From the NCBI GenBank assembly GCA_021802365.1, contig JAKAAJ010000002.1, forward strand, positions 1-36,864: DNA of 36,864 nt, read 5' to 3'. Positions 8,831 through 16,411 of the stretch are shown one piece after another. Origin of the DNA: Thermoplasmata archaeon (GTDB lineage: Archaea > Thermoplasmatota > Thermoplasmata > Thermoplasmatales > Thermoplasmataceae). Position 1 is the stretch's first letter; each line of letters starts with the position of its first letter. The notes beneath the pieces are model-generated. The model saw only the letters and a list, made by a program, of their open reading frames with translations, had not been told where the DNA came from and searched no databases. The translations under genes and the position numbers were made by a program.

Positions 8831-9289
8831 TCAGCTTTCAGAGATCTTCTCTATTCTCTTTGCAAGTTCCTTAAGTTTTTCGGATAGTTCAGTTATCTTT
8901 TCGGGTTCCGAGGATTTCAAATCCTCCATGTAAGAAAGGTAGCTGTTCATCTCTCCGATCATTTCTTCTGCATCGGCAGGAGAGTGCATGCCAAAAAATC
9001 CCCCAAATCTTGCAACCTCTTTCCCTTCCGATGTCAGTTCATATCTTCCGTCATCCCGCTTGACAATGAGTTTTTCGTTTGCAAGGTGCTCCAGCAGAGG
9101 GTAAATTGACCCTGGCGACGGCCTCCAGAATCCCATGCTGTTTTTTTCCATTGCGTTAATCAGTTCCATTCCATTCATCGGCTTCCCTCTGAGGAGGTGA
9201 ATAACAAAATACCTCAGCCCTCCACGCATTCTGTTCATACCCCTCATTCTTCTTCCCATTTCTCCACCAAATCCTCCAAACATAGACAT
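8831..9289 (-). CDS. PadR-family transcriptional regulator
   Basis: 152 aa. After a Gly/Arg/Met-rich leader, residues about 22-95 form the PadR winged helix: LRYFVIHLLRGKPMNGMELI, then PSPGSIYPLLEHLANEKLI, then GRYELTSEGKEVA. The C-terminal part (about 105-150) is a charged dimerisation helix. PadR proteins are dimeric DNA-binding repressors that often respond to small molecules and frequently regulate their own gene. The start at 9289 follows GGAGATG with short spacing. The upstream region carries several ATCGAT-type inverted repeats, suggesting autoregulation. No transporter or enzyme sits beside it as an obvious target; the K+ channel gene is divergent, about 320 nt away. Confidence 0.9.
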   Translation of the reverse strand: MSMFGGFGGEMGRRMRGMNRMRGGLRYFVIHLLRGKPMNGMELINAMEKNSMGFWRPSPGSIYPLLEHLANEKLIVKRDDGRYELTSEGKEVARFGGFFGMHSPADAEEMIGEMNSYLSYMEDLKSSEPEKITELSEKLKELAKRIEKISES

Positions 9290-9311
9290 CTCATCTCCGC
9301 TGGTTCATTTC

Positions 9312-9341
9312 ATATCGAATAATCGATATCGGTTAATCGAT
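9312..9341. promoter_or_regulatory. Inverted-repeat operator region for the PadR gene
   Basis: ATATCG-N6-CGATAT (9312-9329) is a perfect inverted repeat. It overlaps a second one, ATCG-N6-CGAT (9328-9341), and together they contain the palindrome CGATATCG. A further near-palindrome, TCGAAAATTCGA, occurs around 9371-9382. The spacing and arms look like sites for a dimeric winged-helix regulator. They lie 23-52 nt before the PadR start codon, over its promoter. Binding by this PadR is inferred. Confidence 0.55.
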
Positions 9342-9606
9342 AATTGGTATTTAACCATTTTCATACGAAATCGAAAATTCGAATTGCCGCAATTAAAATT
9401 CATAAAAAACAGTGGAAGTTATAATGATAGGAATCCTATAGTTTTTCAATATGGGAAATAAATGTCCATTGATGCTATTCAATTTCTCATTAAGGGATGC
9501 CCTTTAAATTTATACATAAGGCAAGTCAATTTTTAAGCACAGGCACAGTTCTCACTCATTGGTTCCACCCTAATGATATATTTATGCAAGTTAGTGATTT
9601 TACCAG

Positions 9607-10626
9607 GTGGTTCTGTTCCCGTTTTTCATGAAAAGGTTCAGGAGAGTCGTGAGGATGCCGCTCCTGAAGCCTGGAGCTGTGTCACTTTCAATTATTGTGT
9701 ATGGGGTATTCTCTGAATATTTACTTCAAAGAGGGGATCCCCAGTCAGGAATCCATTCTTTATTTACCAGTCTTTGGTGGGTGATGCAGACCGTGACAAC
9801 AGTGGGATATGGGGATACCCCTGTTGTCGGACTCTATGCCAGAATCAACGGAATATTCATAATGGTGGCAGGAATCGGAAGTGTAGGATTTCTGCTTGCC
9901 AATCTGGGTTCCAATATGATAGACAACAGGCTTGCAAGAAAGCTTGGAGAAGCAAGGACAAAGATGAAACAGCATATCATAATATGCAATTTCAATGACC
10001 AGGCACTGGAAATAGCACATGATATACTTGAGGAGGAGATACCGGTTCTTATTTTATCACAGACAAAGCCAAAGCTTGAGGATCCTAATGTCGACTATGT
10101 CAGTGGAACAAGCCTGAACTCACGTGACTTAGAAAGGGCCGGAATTTCAAAATGCAAAACTGTGGTAATCCTTGCAGACAGAAGAAACGAAGGTGAGGAG
10201 ATCGCTGCTGTGGATGCAAAAACAATAGTCTCAATATCAAATATCAAAAAGGCAAATCCTCAGATTTATGTTATCGCCGAGCTTCTTTCCAGAGACAGTG
10301 AGGAAGCTGCCAGAAATTTAGGTGCAGACGAGATCATAGTAAAAGGGAATGTCTCTTCCCTTCTGATATCGAATGCGGTTCTGAACCCTGGAATTTCAAA
10401 GGTATACAGTGAACTCCTTAGGCCTGATGGGAAGATGAGGTTTGAGGAGGTACCGGTTGATAACTCATTCAAGGGTAAGGCAGTGAAAGAATTTCATGAT
10501 TACATGGAAAGAAATGGAAAGGTTGTAGTCGCCTTTCGAAAAGGAGATAATATCTTCCTGAGATCATCTCTGGATAGCATAATGGATTTTGATTTCGCAA
10601 TCCTTATTTCACAGGGTAAAGAGTAG
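9607..10626 (+). CDS. Two-TM potassium channel with RCK (TrkA-N/TrkA-C) regulatory domain
   Basis: 339 aa of MthK-like design. The pore module holds an outer helix (about 24-40), a pore loop with the K+ selectivity filter TVGYGD at 65-70, and an inner helix (about 80-100). A Rossmann-like RCK domain follows (HIIICNFNDQALEIAHDI, about 118-240), then a TrkA-C domain (about 255-335). Channels of this type tetramerise in the cytoplasmic membrane and are gated by ligands that bind the RCK ring. The glycine-rich loop of the RCK is degenerate (CNFNDQ), as in MthK, so Ca2+ or nucleotide gating rather than classical NAD binding is plausible. The start is taken as GTG at 9607; an in-frame ATG at 9628 is an alternative. 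It is monocistronic. Confidence 0.92.
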   Translation: MVLFPFFMKRFRRVVRMPLLKPGAVSLSIIVYGVFSEYLLQRGDPQSGIHSLFTSLWWVMQTVTTVGYGDTPVVGLYARINGIFIMVAGIGSVGFLLANLGSNMIDNRLARKLGEARTKMKQHIIICNFNDQALEIAHDILEEEIPVLILSQTKPKLEDPNVDYVSGTSLNSRDLERAGISKCKTVVILADRRNEGEEIAAVDAKTIVSISNIKKANPQIYVIAELLSRDSEEAARNLGADEIIVKGNVSSLLISNAVLNPGISKVYSELLRPDGKMRFEEVPVDNSFKGKAVKEFHDYMERNGKVVVAFRKGDNIFLRSSLDSIMDFDFAILISQGKE

Positions 10627-11490
10627 TTAAAGATTGAATCCTGTATTTTTCCATATATCATAAGACCATGTGATTCCCGATCCCCTTCAGAAATGTTCAA
10701 ACCGCCTTCTGATAATTATTATTTTTCCCTACTGGCCATATACGATAAAGAGAGTAGAACTTCAATAATGATCCTAATGCTAGATTTGAAGGTTTATTGC
10801 TCTACCCGGTAATCATTCTGTCAAGGTATACCAGCTTTGATCTCAGCGGCTCAGACTGATCCAATTCATGAATATTGCATACACATCTCCACTAGCAATC
10901 CCCAGTAGTTACAAGAGCAGCCGGCTAGTGCTGGACTTACTTGACTTTTCCTTTTGTGATGTGTTTTAACCATCTTTAACTAAAATTGGCGATCGAATAC
11001 CTGAATTTACTACAAAACACCCTCTACAAAAGTCCCATATTCAAACATCACCTTCCTTTTCATTTTGATGCAGGTTCATAAAAGAAGGATTATCTGTCTG
11101 ATTAACCATAATTCATTTAACCAGAATATCATTTACACTTATTTCCTCTCTGGGGACCCTGATATAGTAAAGCACTTTGTTTCTGGATCCAGCAAAATAA
11201 GTTTGCTAGCCACATAAATTTAAAAGCGGGGGTGAAGTCAGAATAGTTCTCATTAAAAATATTCACAGGGTTATTCCCATTTGCCCAGGGATTTCAAGCG
11301 ATCTATTCTAACAAAAGACACATTTCATGGGTTTAGGGGGAAAGTTCAGCCGCAGAGGAAAAGTGCAGTCACATTTGAGGATATATGTTTATTCCAAGCT
11401 CCTTGCGCCATCTCATGGTCAGTTCTTATCATAGAGTGAATATCAGGAGGTAACTTTTCAAAATTTATCAATTTTAAAATTCATGGTAAT
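10627..11490. other. Long stretch without intact genes, possibly decayed sequence
   Basis: About 860 bp between the K+ channel gene and the tRNA-Pro terminator. On the minus strand there are several short open stretches broken by stops, for example around 10690-10840 and 11355-11455. Their amino-acid composition is protein-like, but none has a recognisable motif or a plausible start. I see no RNA gene. This is long for a compact archaeal genome and may be the remains of an inserted gene such as a transposase, but I cannot show that. Confidence 0.45.
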
Positions 11491-11496
11491 AAAAAA
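11491..11496 (-). terminator. T-run ending the ribosomal protein/tRNA-Pro operon
   Basis: Six A residues on the plus strand give a T6 run in the minus-strand transcript, about 20 nt past the 3' end of tRNA-Pro. This is a typical archaeal intrinsic terminator. Confidence 0.55.
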
Positions 11497-11515
11497 GGCT
11501 TAACCCTATTGGTTA

Positions 11516-11588
11516 TGGGACCGTTGAGATTTGAACTCAAGTTACCAACACCCCAAGCTGGTAGGATACCAAACTACCCCACGGTCCC
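11516..11588 (-). tRNA. tRNA-Pro (anticodon GGG)
   Basis: Read on the minus strand, the acceptor stem GGGACCG pairs perfectly with CGGTCCC, followed by discriminator A (position 11516). The anticodon stem is CCAGC/GTTGG with loop TTGGGGT, giving anticodon GGG. The T arm is TTGAG-TTCAAAT-CTCAA. There is no encoded CCA and no intron. The tRNA begins 1 nt after the rpoN stop codon, with no room for its own promoter. It must therefore be cut out of the ribosomal-protein operon transcript by RNase P and tRNase Z. Confidence 0.95.
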
Positions 11589-11589
11589 A

Positions 11590-11808
11590 TTACGAAAACG
11601 GCAGTATTTCGTCGATCAGATCGATGTGGGATAATATCATACGCCTGCAGCAGTACCTGTGGATTCCAAGGCTGTCCATCTCTCTAGAGATCTCCTCCGG
11701 GGTTGGCTCTCTGCCTGCCTTGCGTATCTCTGCCATCTTTTCCTCGAATTTTACGCTGCTGGAGGAAATTACTTTCCCACAGCTGAAGCATCTAACAGGT
11801 ATAATCAT
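11590..11808 (-). CDS. rpoN: RNA polymerase subunit N (Rpb10 homologue)
   Basis: Small zinc-binding subunit of the archaeal RNA polymerase, needed for assembly of the large subunits. The start at 11808 gives 72 aa beginning MIIPVRCFSCGK, the invariant RpoN start; the zinc ligands are CFSC near the N-terminus and the CC pair in HRYCCRRM. A longer open frame to 11850 exists, but it would run into the S9 gene and add residues absent from the family. GGTGA sits just before the chosen ATG, 4 nt after the uS9 stop. This S9-RpoN order is the standard archaeal arrangement; RpoK, often next, is absent here and replaced by tRNA-Pro. Confidence 0.95.
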   Translation of the reverse strand: MIIPVRCFSCGKVISSSSVKFEEKMAEIRKAGREPTPEEISREMDSLGIHRYCCRRMILSHIDLIDEILPFS

Positions 11809-11812
11809 GGGC

Positions 11813-12220
11813 TCACCTGTAAGATTTCTGCCTCTTCGCTCTTGCGCCACGGCCCATTGGTTTCTTGGGCATCTTTCTTCTTATATCGTTGACAAGAAGT
11901 GTTCTGTCGTACTGCCTGAACAGTTCATCCAGCTGATCATCCTTGAGGAATTTAACAAGTCCCTTGGCAATGGCTGTTCTGGAAGCGTCTGCCTGTCCTG
12001 TCTGGCCTCCACCGGAAACCATGACATCAATATTTACCTCCTTTGCCTTCTCCCCTGCCAGCATGAGAGGCTCCAGAAGCTTGTTTCTAAGAATCTCAAC
12101 GGGATATATTTCAACAGGTGCGCCATTAATTGTAACCTGGCCATTTCCCTTTCTGGTGACTGCCCTGGCCACGGCAGTCTTCCTCTTTCCAGAGGTCATA
12201 ACAACATTCGGAGCTTTCAT
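11813..12220 (-). CDS. rps9: 30S ribosomal protein S9 (uS9)
   Basis: 135 aa. The family signature is clear: TSGKRKTAVARAV near the N-terminus, GGGQTGQADASRTAIAKGLV in the middle, and the basic C-terminal tail ending KRQKSYR, whose last residues reach the decoding centre near the P-site tRNA. The start overlaps the uL13 stop by 1 nt (TGATG), so translation is coupled. It is part of the eL18-uL13-uS9-RpoN operon conserved across archaea. Confidence 0.97.
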   Translation of the reverse strand: MKAPNVVMTSGKRKTAVARAVTRKGNGQVTINGAPVEIYPVEILRNKLLEPLMLAGEKAKEVNIDVMVSGGGQTGQADASRTAIAKGLVKFLKDDQLDELFRQYDRTLLVNDIRRKMPKKPMGRGARAKRQKSYR

Positions 12221-12633
12221 CAGTATTTACCTCCAAGATTTTCAGCAACCTCGGAAAGCAGAACAAATCTGCTCATTCTTGTATTCTTTGCATCATCTAT
12301 AGTCATCTTTTCTGAGTCCTTGTATTCATGCGGAACTCCGGAATAAACCTTGCAGTTCTTGAATTTCTCTATTCCGCTGGATTTCTTCTTGGGAAGCATG
12401 TCTCCAATGGCCCGCCTGAGAATCTGGTTTGAAGTTCTGGGATAGTGGGGTCCCTTCCTTATGCTGCCTATATCCATTCTTTCTCTGAATTTTCTGAGAA
12501 CAAATTCTCTGGAGCCGGTTACGACAACCTTTCCAGCGTTAACAACTACGACCTCCTCACCATTAAGTAGCATCTTTGCAACCTTTGTGGAAAGCCTTCC
12601 ATAAACATGATCAGCGGCATCAATAACCTTCAT
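12220..12633 (-). CDS. rpl13: 50S ribosomal protein L13 (uL13)
   Basis: 137 aa. The N-terminal IDAADHVYGRLSTKVAKMLL and the later VLRKFRERM with GPHYPRTSNQILRRAIGDMLP are typical archaeal uL13 sequences. It binds 23S rRNA early in large-subunit assembly. It starts 4 nt after the eL18 stop and overlaps the uS9 start by 1 nt. The length is normal for archaea and nothing unusual is seen. Confidence 0.97.
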   Translation of the reverse strand: MKVIDAADHVYGRLSTKVAKMLLNGEEVVVVNAGKVVVTGSREFVLRKFRERMDIGSIRKGPHYPRTSNQILRRAIGDMLPKKKSSGIEKFKNCKVYSGVPHEYKDSEKMTIDDAKNTRMSRFVLLSEVAENLGGKY

Positions 12634-12637
12634 GAAA

Positions 12638-13006
12638 TCACCTCAAAATCCTCAGATTTGTGCCTTTCGGGTTTTCCCTCGCAAGGTCAACCAGAGACAT
12701 GAATTTGCTTCCCCCTTCCGAAATTTTCTTCATTGCCTGGGGTGAAGCCTTCAGTGCTGAAACTGTTACTTTCCTCTTCATATAACCTGAACCAAGGACA
12801 TATCCAGCGACAACAACGGTTTCACCATCGGTTGTGGACTGCTCTATCTTTCCCACATTTGTTCGGGAGTAGCTGCTTTTCGGCTTCATCAGCCTTTTGG
12901 CAATATCTCTCCAGAAATCTGAATTGTTTTCCCTGGAAATTTCCAGTAACTTATAGACGGTATCCTTCAATTCTGGGTTCTCCTTCGTGGATAAATTCTT
13001 TGACAT
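12638..13006 (-). CDS. rpl18e: 50S ribosomal protein L18e (eL18)
   Basis: 122 aa with NPELKDTVYKLLEISRENNS at the N-terminus, and VVVAGYVLGSGYMKRKVTVSALKASPQAMKKI in the core across two adjacent stretches. This is the archaeal/eukaryotic eL18 found on the large subunit. It is the first ribosomal gene of the operon, 36 nt after the TrmJ-like gene. A TATA-like TTTATTAAG, overlapping the stop of the upstream gene about 40 nt before the ATG, may give the ribosomal genes their own promoter. Confidence 0.96.
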   Translation of the reverse strand: MSKNLSTKENPELKDTVYKLLEISRENNSDFWRDIAKRLMKPKSSYSRTNVGKIEQSTTDGETVVVAGYVLGSGYMKRKVTVSALKASPQAMKKISEGGSKFMSLVDLARENPKGTNLRILR

Positions 13007-13042
13007 GTAATTCGACCAGTAGCCACACCTAATGGAGAATTC

Positions 13043-13915
13043 TTAATAAAGCTTTTCGGGTGCTTCTCCGTTGGTTCCGTCAGTTCCAAGCTTGAACCGG
13101 AGAAACCTGATAATTCCCATTATTTTAAAGTACTCTGACTGTGTCATCTCCGAACGTGCCATCAGTCTTGATAGCATAACCCTGGTATTGGGTATCTTAT
13201 ATTCCGGGTAATCCGTCATGGTAATTATATCCATTACGCTGTCAACAAGCCTTGACATGTTCTCGTCTTCAATGGGGTCAGATGTTTGCGGGAGCTTCTG
13301 CTCCAGATCCCTTATCATTTCATAGAGAATGATTGAAACCGCATGTGAGAGGTTGAGGACCGGATACTCGGGGTTAGATGGTATATGTATGAAAGAGTTA
13401 CACATCTCTATTTCCGTGTTTCTCAGTCCATCATCCTCCCTTCCGAACACCAGAGCTATATTCCCATCTGTTTTAAGTGCCCGCTTCCAGAATTTTGCCG
13501 GCGTTTCAGGAAGTCTTCTAAATTTTCTGTCATCAAGTGTAATGGCACTTGAGGTTGCGGCAACAATCCTGAATCCATCAATTGCGTCCTGCATATTTCC
13601 ATAACGTCTTGCATTAAGCAGGATATCCTTTCCGTTCATTGCTCTGGCCATGGCCTCATCTCCGATTTCAGGTGGGGAAACAAATCTTAAATCAGAGAGT
13701 CCATAATTCCGCATGAGTCTTGCAACAGCCCCTATATTGCCGCCATATTTTGGGGCCACAAGAATAACTGATACCCTTTTATCAAGTTCAGAAAGTGTTT
13801 CTGAAAAAATTTTCTGGTAGGAAGATCTCTTTTTCTGGAGAGCTTCCTTATTGAGAGTTCTCCTCTTCAACTTTCTTCTCTTCCTGTTCGGGTTTGTTTT
13901 CGGCTTCCTTCTCAT
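13043..13915 (-). CDS. TrmJ-like SPOUT RNA 2'-O-methyltransferase
   Basis: SpoU/TrmH-class enzyme that uses S-adenosylmethionine to methylate a ribose 2'-OH. TrmJ acts on position 32 of tRNA anticodon loops, and that is the best guess here. Motif 1 is APKYGGNIGAVARLMRNYG; motif 2 is IALVFGREDDGLRN; motif 3 is PVLNLSHAVSIILYEM. The C-terminal helical extension of about 80 aa is as in TrmJ. The start is uncertain. ATG at 13915 gives 290 aa but overlaps the FKBP gene by 68 nt and adds an extremely Lys/Arg-rich leader; it has no clear ribosome binding site. No ATG, GTG or TTG occurs in frame between there and the catalytic core, so the overlap may be real or a rare start codon may be used. Confidence 0.85.
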   Translation of the reverse strand: MRRKPKTNPNRKRRKLKRRTLNKEALQKKRSSYQKIFSETLSELDKRVSVILVAPKYGGNIGAVARLMRNYGLSDLRFVSPPEIGDEAMARAMNGKDILLNARRYGNMQDAIDGFRIVAATSSAITLDDRKFRRLPETPAKFWKRALKTDGNIALVFGREDDGLRNTEIEMCNSFIHIPSNPEYPVLNLSHAVSIILYEMIRDLEQKLPQTSDPIEDENMSRLVDSVMDIITMTDYPEYKIPNTRVMLSRLMARSEMTQSEYFKIMGIIRFLRFKLGTDGTNGEAPEKLY

Positions 13916-14618
13916 CAGCAGAAGATGTTTCAGAAGCAGGTTTCTCCTCCGGTTTGTAGACCTCTGATATCTTTATAGTATGATCCTTCAGATACTTCCT
14001 TGCGTCATTAACTACCCTGAATTTCGACTCAAGCCACATTGCGTCGAACTTTGTCTCCTCGGGAACAGTTATCTCTATTTCGGAGCCATTCTCAGAAACA
14101 TCAAACTTTTCAGAGTCAACGGGATAGTTGAAGTCGATCAGCGCCTTCATCTTATCAACATTATTCTCAAGAACTCCTGTGATTGTGTATTTGTAGACAA
14201 CATCCTTTCCTGCCCACTGGTGATTGTAGTCCACAAGTATTCTTCCGGGGGTCAGGGAAACGACCCTTCCTCTTCTACCGTTAAGTGAGACCTCCTGTCC
14301 AAGAGCGGGTTCAACATTCTGCCTCTGGAATTCTCTGTATGTGTGAACTTTAACATTCTTGGAATCCCTGAGCCCGTAGGCGTCCTCGGCCTTTATGTTG
14401 ACCTCATATTCCTTTCCCACTTCAGCCTGGAGAAAAGACTCGTTTATCTCCTTGAAAAGGTTTTCAGAACCTACCACAAGAACTGTTTCCTTATACTTCA
14501 GTTTCTCATCGTAAATATCATTATCCTTAGCAAGCTGCATATTGTTTGTCGAGACAAGTTTTTTGTCCTCTCCAACGTACATTTCGAAATTGACTTTGAT
14601 GAAGTCTCCGTCTTTCAT
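13848..14618 (-). CDS. FKBP-type peptidyl-prolyl isomerase (SlyD-like, long archaeal form)
   Basis: 256 aa. The opening MKDGDFIKVNFEMYVGEDKK, later VVGSENLFKEINESFLQAEVG, KAEDAYGLRD and LGQEVSLNGRRGRVVSL, then DYNHQWAGKDVVYKYTITGV, are the pattern of archaeal long FKBPs. A prolyl isomerase fold (about 1-90 and 140-155) is interrupted by the insert-in-flap chaperone domain, and a further C-terminal domain of about 60 aa follows. The final 40 residues are a low-complexity Glu/Lys/Ser tail. It catalyses cis-trans isomerisation of proline bonds and assists folding. A TATA box (14664-14672) and GGTGAT before the ATG give it its own promoter. Its 3' end overlaps the start of the TrmJ-like gene. Confidence 0.9.
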   Translation of the reverse strand: MKDGDFIKVNFEMYVGEDKKLVSTNNMQLAKDNDIYDEKLKYKETVLVVGSENLFKEINESFLQAEVGKEYEVNIKAEDAYGLRDSKNVKVHTYREFQRQNVEPALGQEVSLNGRRGRVVSLTPGRILVDYNHQWAGKDVVYKYTITGVLENNVDKMKALIDFNYPVDSEKFDVSENGSEIEITVPEETKFDAMWLESKFRVVNDARKYLKDHTIKISEVYKPEEKPASETSSADEKEAENKPEQEEKKVEEENSQ

Positions 14619-14663
14619 CTGTTAATCACCAGTTAAAACCGTGTGGTGCGAGAGTCCAAGATC

Positions 14664-14672
14664 GTATTTATA
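14664..14672 (-). promoter_or_regulatory. TATA box of the FKBP gene
   Basis: On the minus strand this reads TATAAATAC, an excellent archaeal TATA box in the 80-bp gap after pyruvate kinase. Its distance predicts a 5' leader of roughly 20-25 nt that includes the GGTGAT ribosome binding site. Confidence 0.55.
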
Positions 14673-14698
14673 CATTTGTTGAAATTCATAATTGAAAT

Positions 14699-16381
14699 TC
14701 AATGTATTATGACTCCGGTCTCTCCATCAACAAATACATCCTCTCCGTCCTTTATGTAGACAGCAAGTCTGGTATTGTGAAGAACGGTTATACCAACATC
14801 TCTGAGTGTCTCCCTCATTTTGTTTGAAACGTTTCCAGTAAAGATGATCGCCTGATACTTTCCGATCCGGTCAAAACTTATATCCTCATCAGATTCAACC
14901 AGCAGAATTTCCCTCTTTTCATCAGGATTTCTAGTGATCTTTCCCTTAACACTCTTTCCAGATGGGTATCCTCTCCCTATAAACGTTCCAATTGTGGAAA
15001 CTCTGACTTCGTTTGTTCCTCCGAAAAGGAAATAAGGGGCTCCGGAAGTCAGGACAACCCTGTCTCCTTTCTTCAGAGAGGAGTGGGCCTCAAAGAAGGA
15101 GAGAGCGCTCACAAGGTCTATACCCATTGATTCCTCACCGGCAAAGACAACAGGTTCAACTCCTCTGTAAAGGTTGAGCTTGTTCGCCATCCTGCTGGAA
15201 ATCACTGCCGCATAAATCGGGACATTAGGCCTTACTGCAGATATCATCTTTGCTGTATTACCTGATTTGGTGAATGCAAGGATAGCATCTGCGTCAATTT
15301 CGTTTGCTATATTTTTTGCAGAGCGTGCTATGGAGTAAGCAACCCTGTTTCCAAGGAATTCAACCGGTTCAACTAGAGAAATCTGCTTTGATTCCACATA
15401 TTCAGCAATGTCAGAAAGAAAGTTCACAGCTTCAACGGGATAGTCCCCTATAGAGCTTTCCTCAGAAAGCATAAGGGCGTCGGCATTATCAAGAATGGCA
15501 TTTGTGACATCGGAAACCTCTGCTCTGGTGGGGTTACTCTCCTTCACCATGGATTCAAGCATCTGTGTTGCCACTATAGTTGGAACACCCTCCTTATGAG
15601 ACTCCTCAATTATCCTCTTCTGGGCAAGTGAAACCTCCTTAAGAGGAAGCTCAACACCAAGATCGCCCCTGGCAACCATTATGAAATCAGACACTCTTGT
15701 TATCTCCCGTATATTCTGAAGACCACTTTTGGTTTCGATCTTGGACACAATGAACTGGTCTCCTCCGTTTTCATGAATGAGCTCTTCCAGTTCAATAACA
15801 TTATCTTTACCCTGAACAAAGGACAGCGCAAAGAAATCAACCCCCTGCTTTATTGATTCCTTGAGAAAGTCCTTATCCCTGTCAGTAACTGAACCAATCG
15901 GCAGAAACTTTCCCGGGATGTTTATCCGGCTCCGGTCTCTCATGTTGCCATCATCAACTGCTTCGACAGTTGCGGTCGAATCCTTAATGGAAACAACCCT
16001 CATCCTTATCCTGCCGTCGCTGAAAAGTATCATATCTTTTTCCTTGAGATGGTCAAGGATAGCGGGATGACTGATAGAAATATCCGGAGTTTTATCCTCA
16101 GCTGCCAGTGTAAACCTTGTCCCCCTCCTGACATCAAGCTTTCCACCCTTGAATGTTCCTGTTCTCAGTTCCGGGCCTTTAAGGTCAACCATGATACCGA
16201 CGTGTGAACCCATCTTCTGGTTAAGCCCGTCAACCATCTTCTTAACCTGGCCGATGTAAGGAAGATCTACATGCGCTGTGTTTATTCTGATTGTTGAAAG
16301 TCCGGACTTAATCATCTTTGTAAGGACATCTTCATTGAAACTTTTAGGGCCTATTGTGGCCACAATTTTTGTTTTAGGCAT
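14699..16381 (-). CDS. pyk: Pyruvate kinase with C-terminal extension
   Basis: 560 aa; the usual length is about 470-480. It converts phosphoenolpyruvate and ADP to pyruvate and ATP in lower glycolysis. Visible are TKIVATIGPKSF at the N-terminus, VDLKGPELRTG, the catalytic region IVSKIETKSGLQNI with MVARGDLGVELPL, and TQMLESMVKESNPTRAEVSDV (in consecutive parts), then NADALMLSEESSIGDYP. The last about 95 residues form an extra domain ending GEDVFVDGETGVIIH, which resembles the phosphohistidine-type domain found after some bacterial pyruvate kinases and in PEP synthases. I see no clear catalytic histidine motif in it, so it is probably structural or regulatory. It may have its own promoter, 30 nt downstream of the methyltransferase gene. 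Confidence 0.95.
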   Translation of the reverse strand: MPKTKIVATIGPKSFNEDVLTKMIKSGLSTIRINTAHVDLPYIGQVKKMVDGLNQKMGSHVGIMVDLKGPELRTGTFKGGKLDVRRGTRFTLAAEDKTPDISISHPAILDHLKEKDMILFSDGRIRMRVVSIKDSTATVEAVDDGNMRDRSRINIPGKFLPIGSVTDRDKDFLKESIKQGVDFFALSFVQGKDNVIELEELIHENGGDQFIVSKIETKSGLQNIREITRVSDFIMVARGDLGVELPLKEVSLAQKRIIEESHKEGVPTIVATQMLESMVKESNPTRAEVSDVTNAILDNADALMLSEESSIGDYPVEAVNFLSDIAEYVESKQISLVEPVEFLGNRVAYSIARSAKNIANEIDADAILAFTKSGNTAKMISAVRPNVPIYAAVISSRMANKLNLYRGVEPVVFAGEESMGIDLVSALSFFEAHSSLKKGDRVVLTSGAPYFLFGGTNEVRVSTIGTFIGRGYPSGKSVKGKITRNPDEKREILLVESDEDISFDRIGKYQAIIFTGNVSNKMRETLRDVGITVLHNTRLAVYIKDGEDVFVDGETGVIIH

Positions 16382-16411
16382 TGCTATAATAATGCTTTAA
16401 CATCTAAAAAC

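Noticed and set aside
11531..12346. 271-aa open frame on the plus strand over the ribosomal-protein genes
   Set aside because: It is the antisense shadow of tRNA-Pro, rpoN, uS9 and uL13, which are certain; its sequence has no family features.
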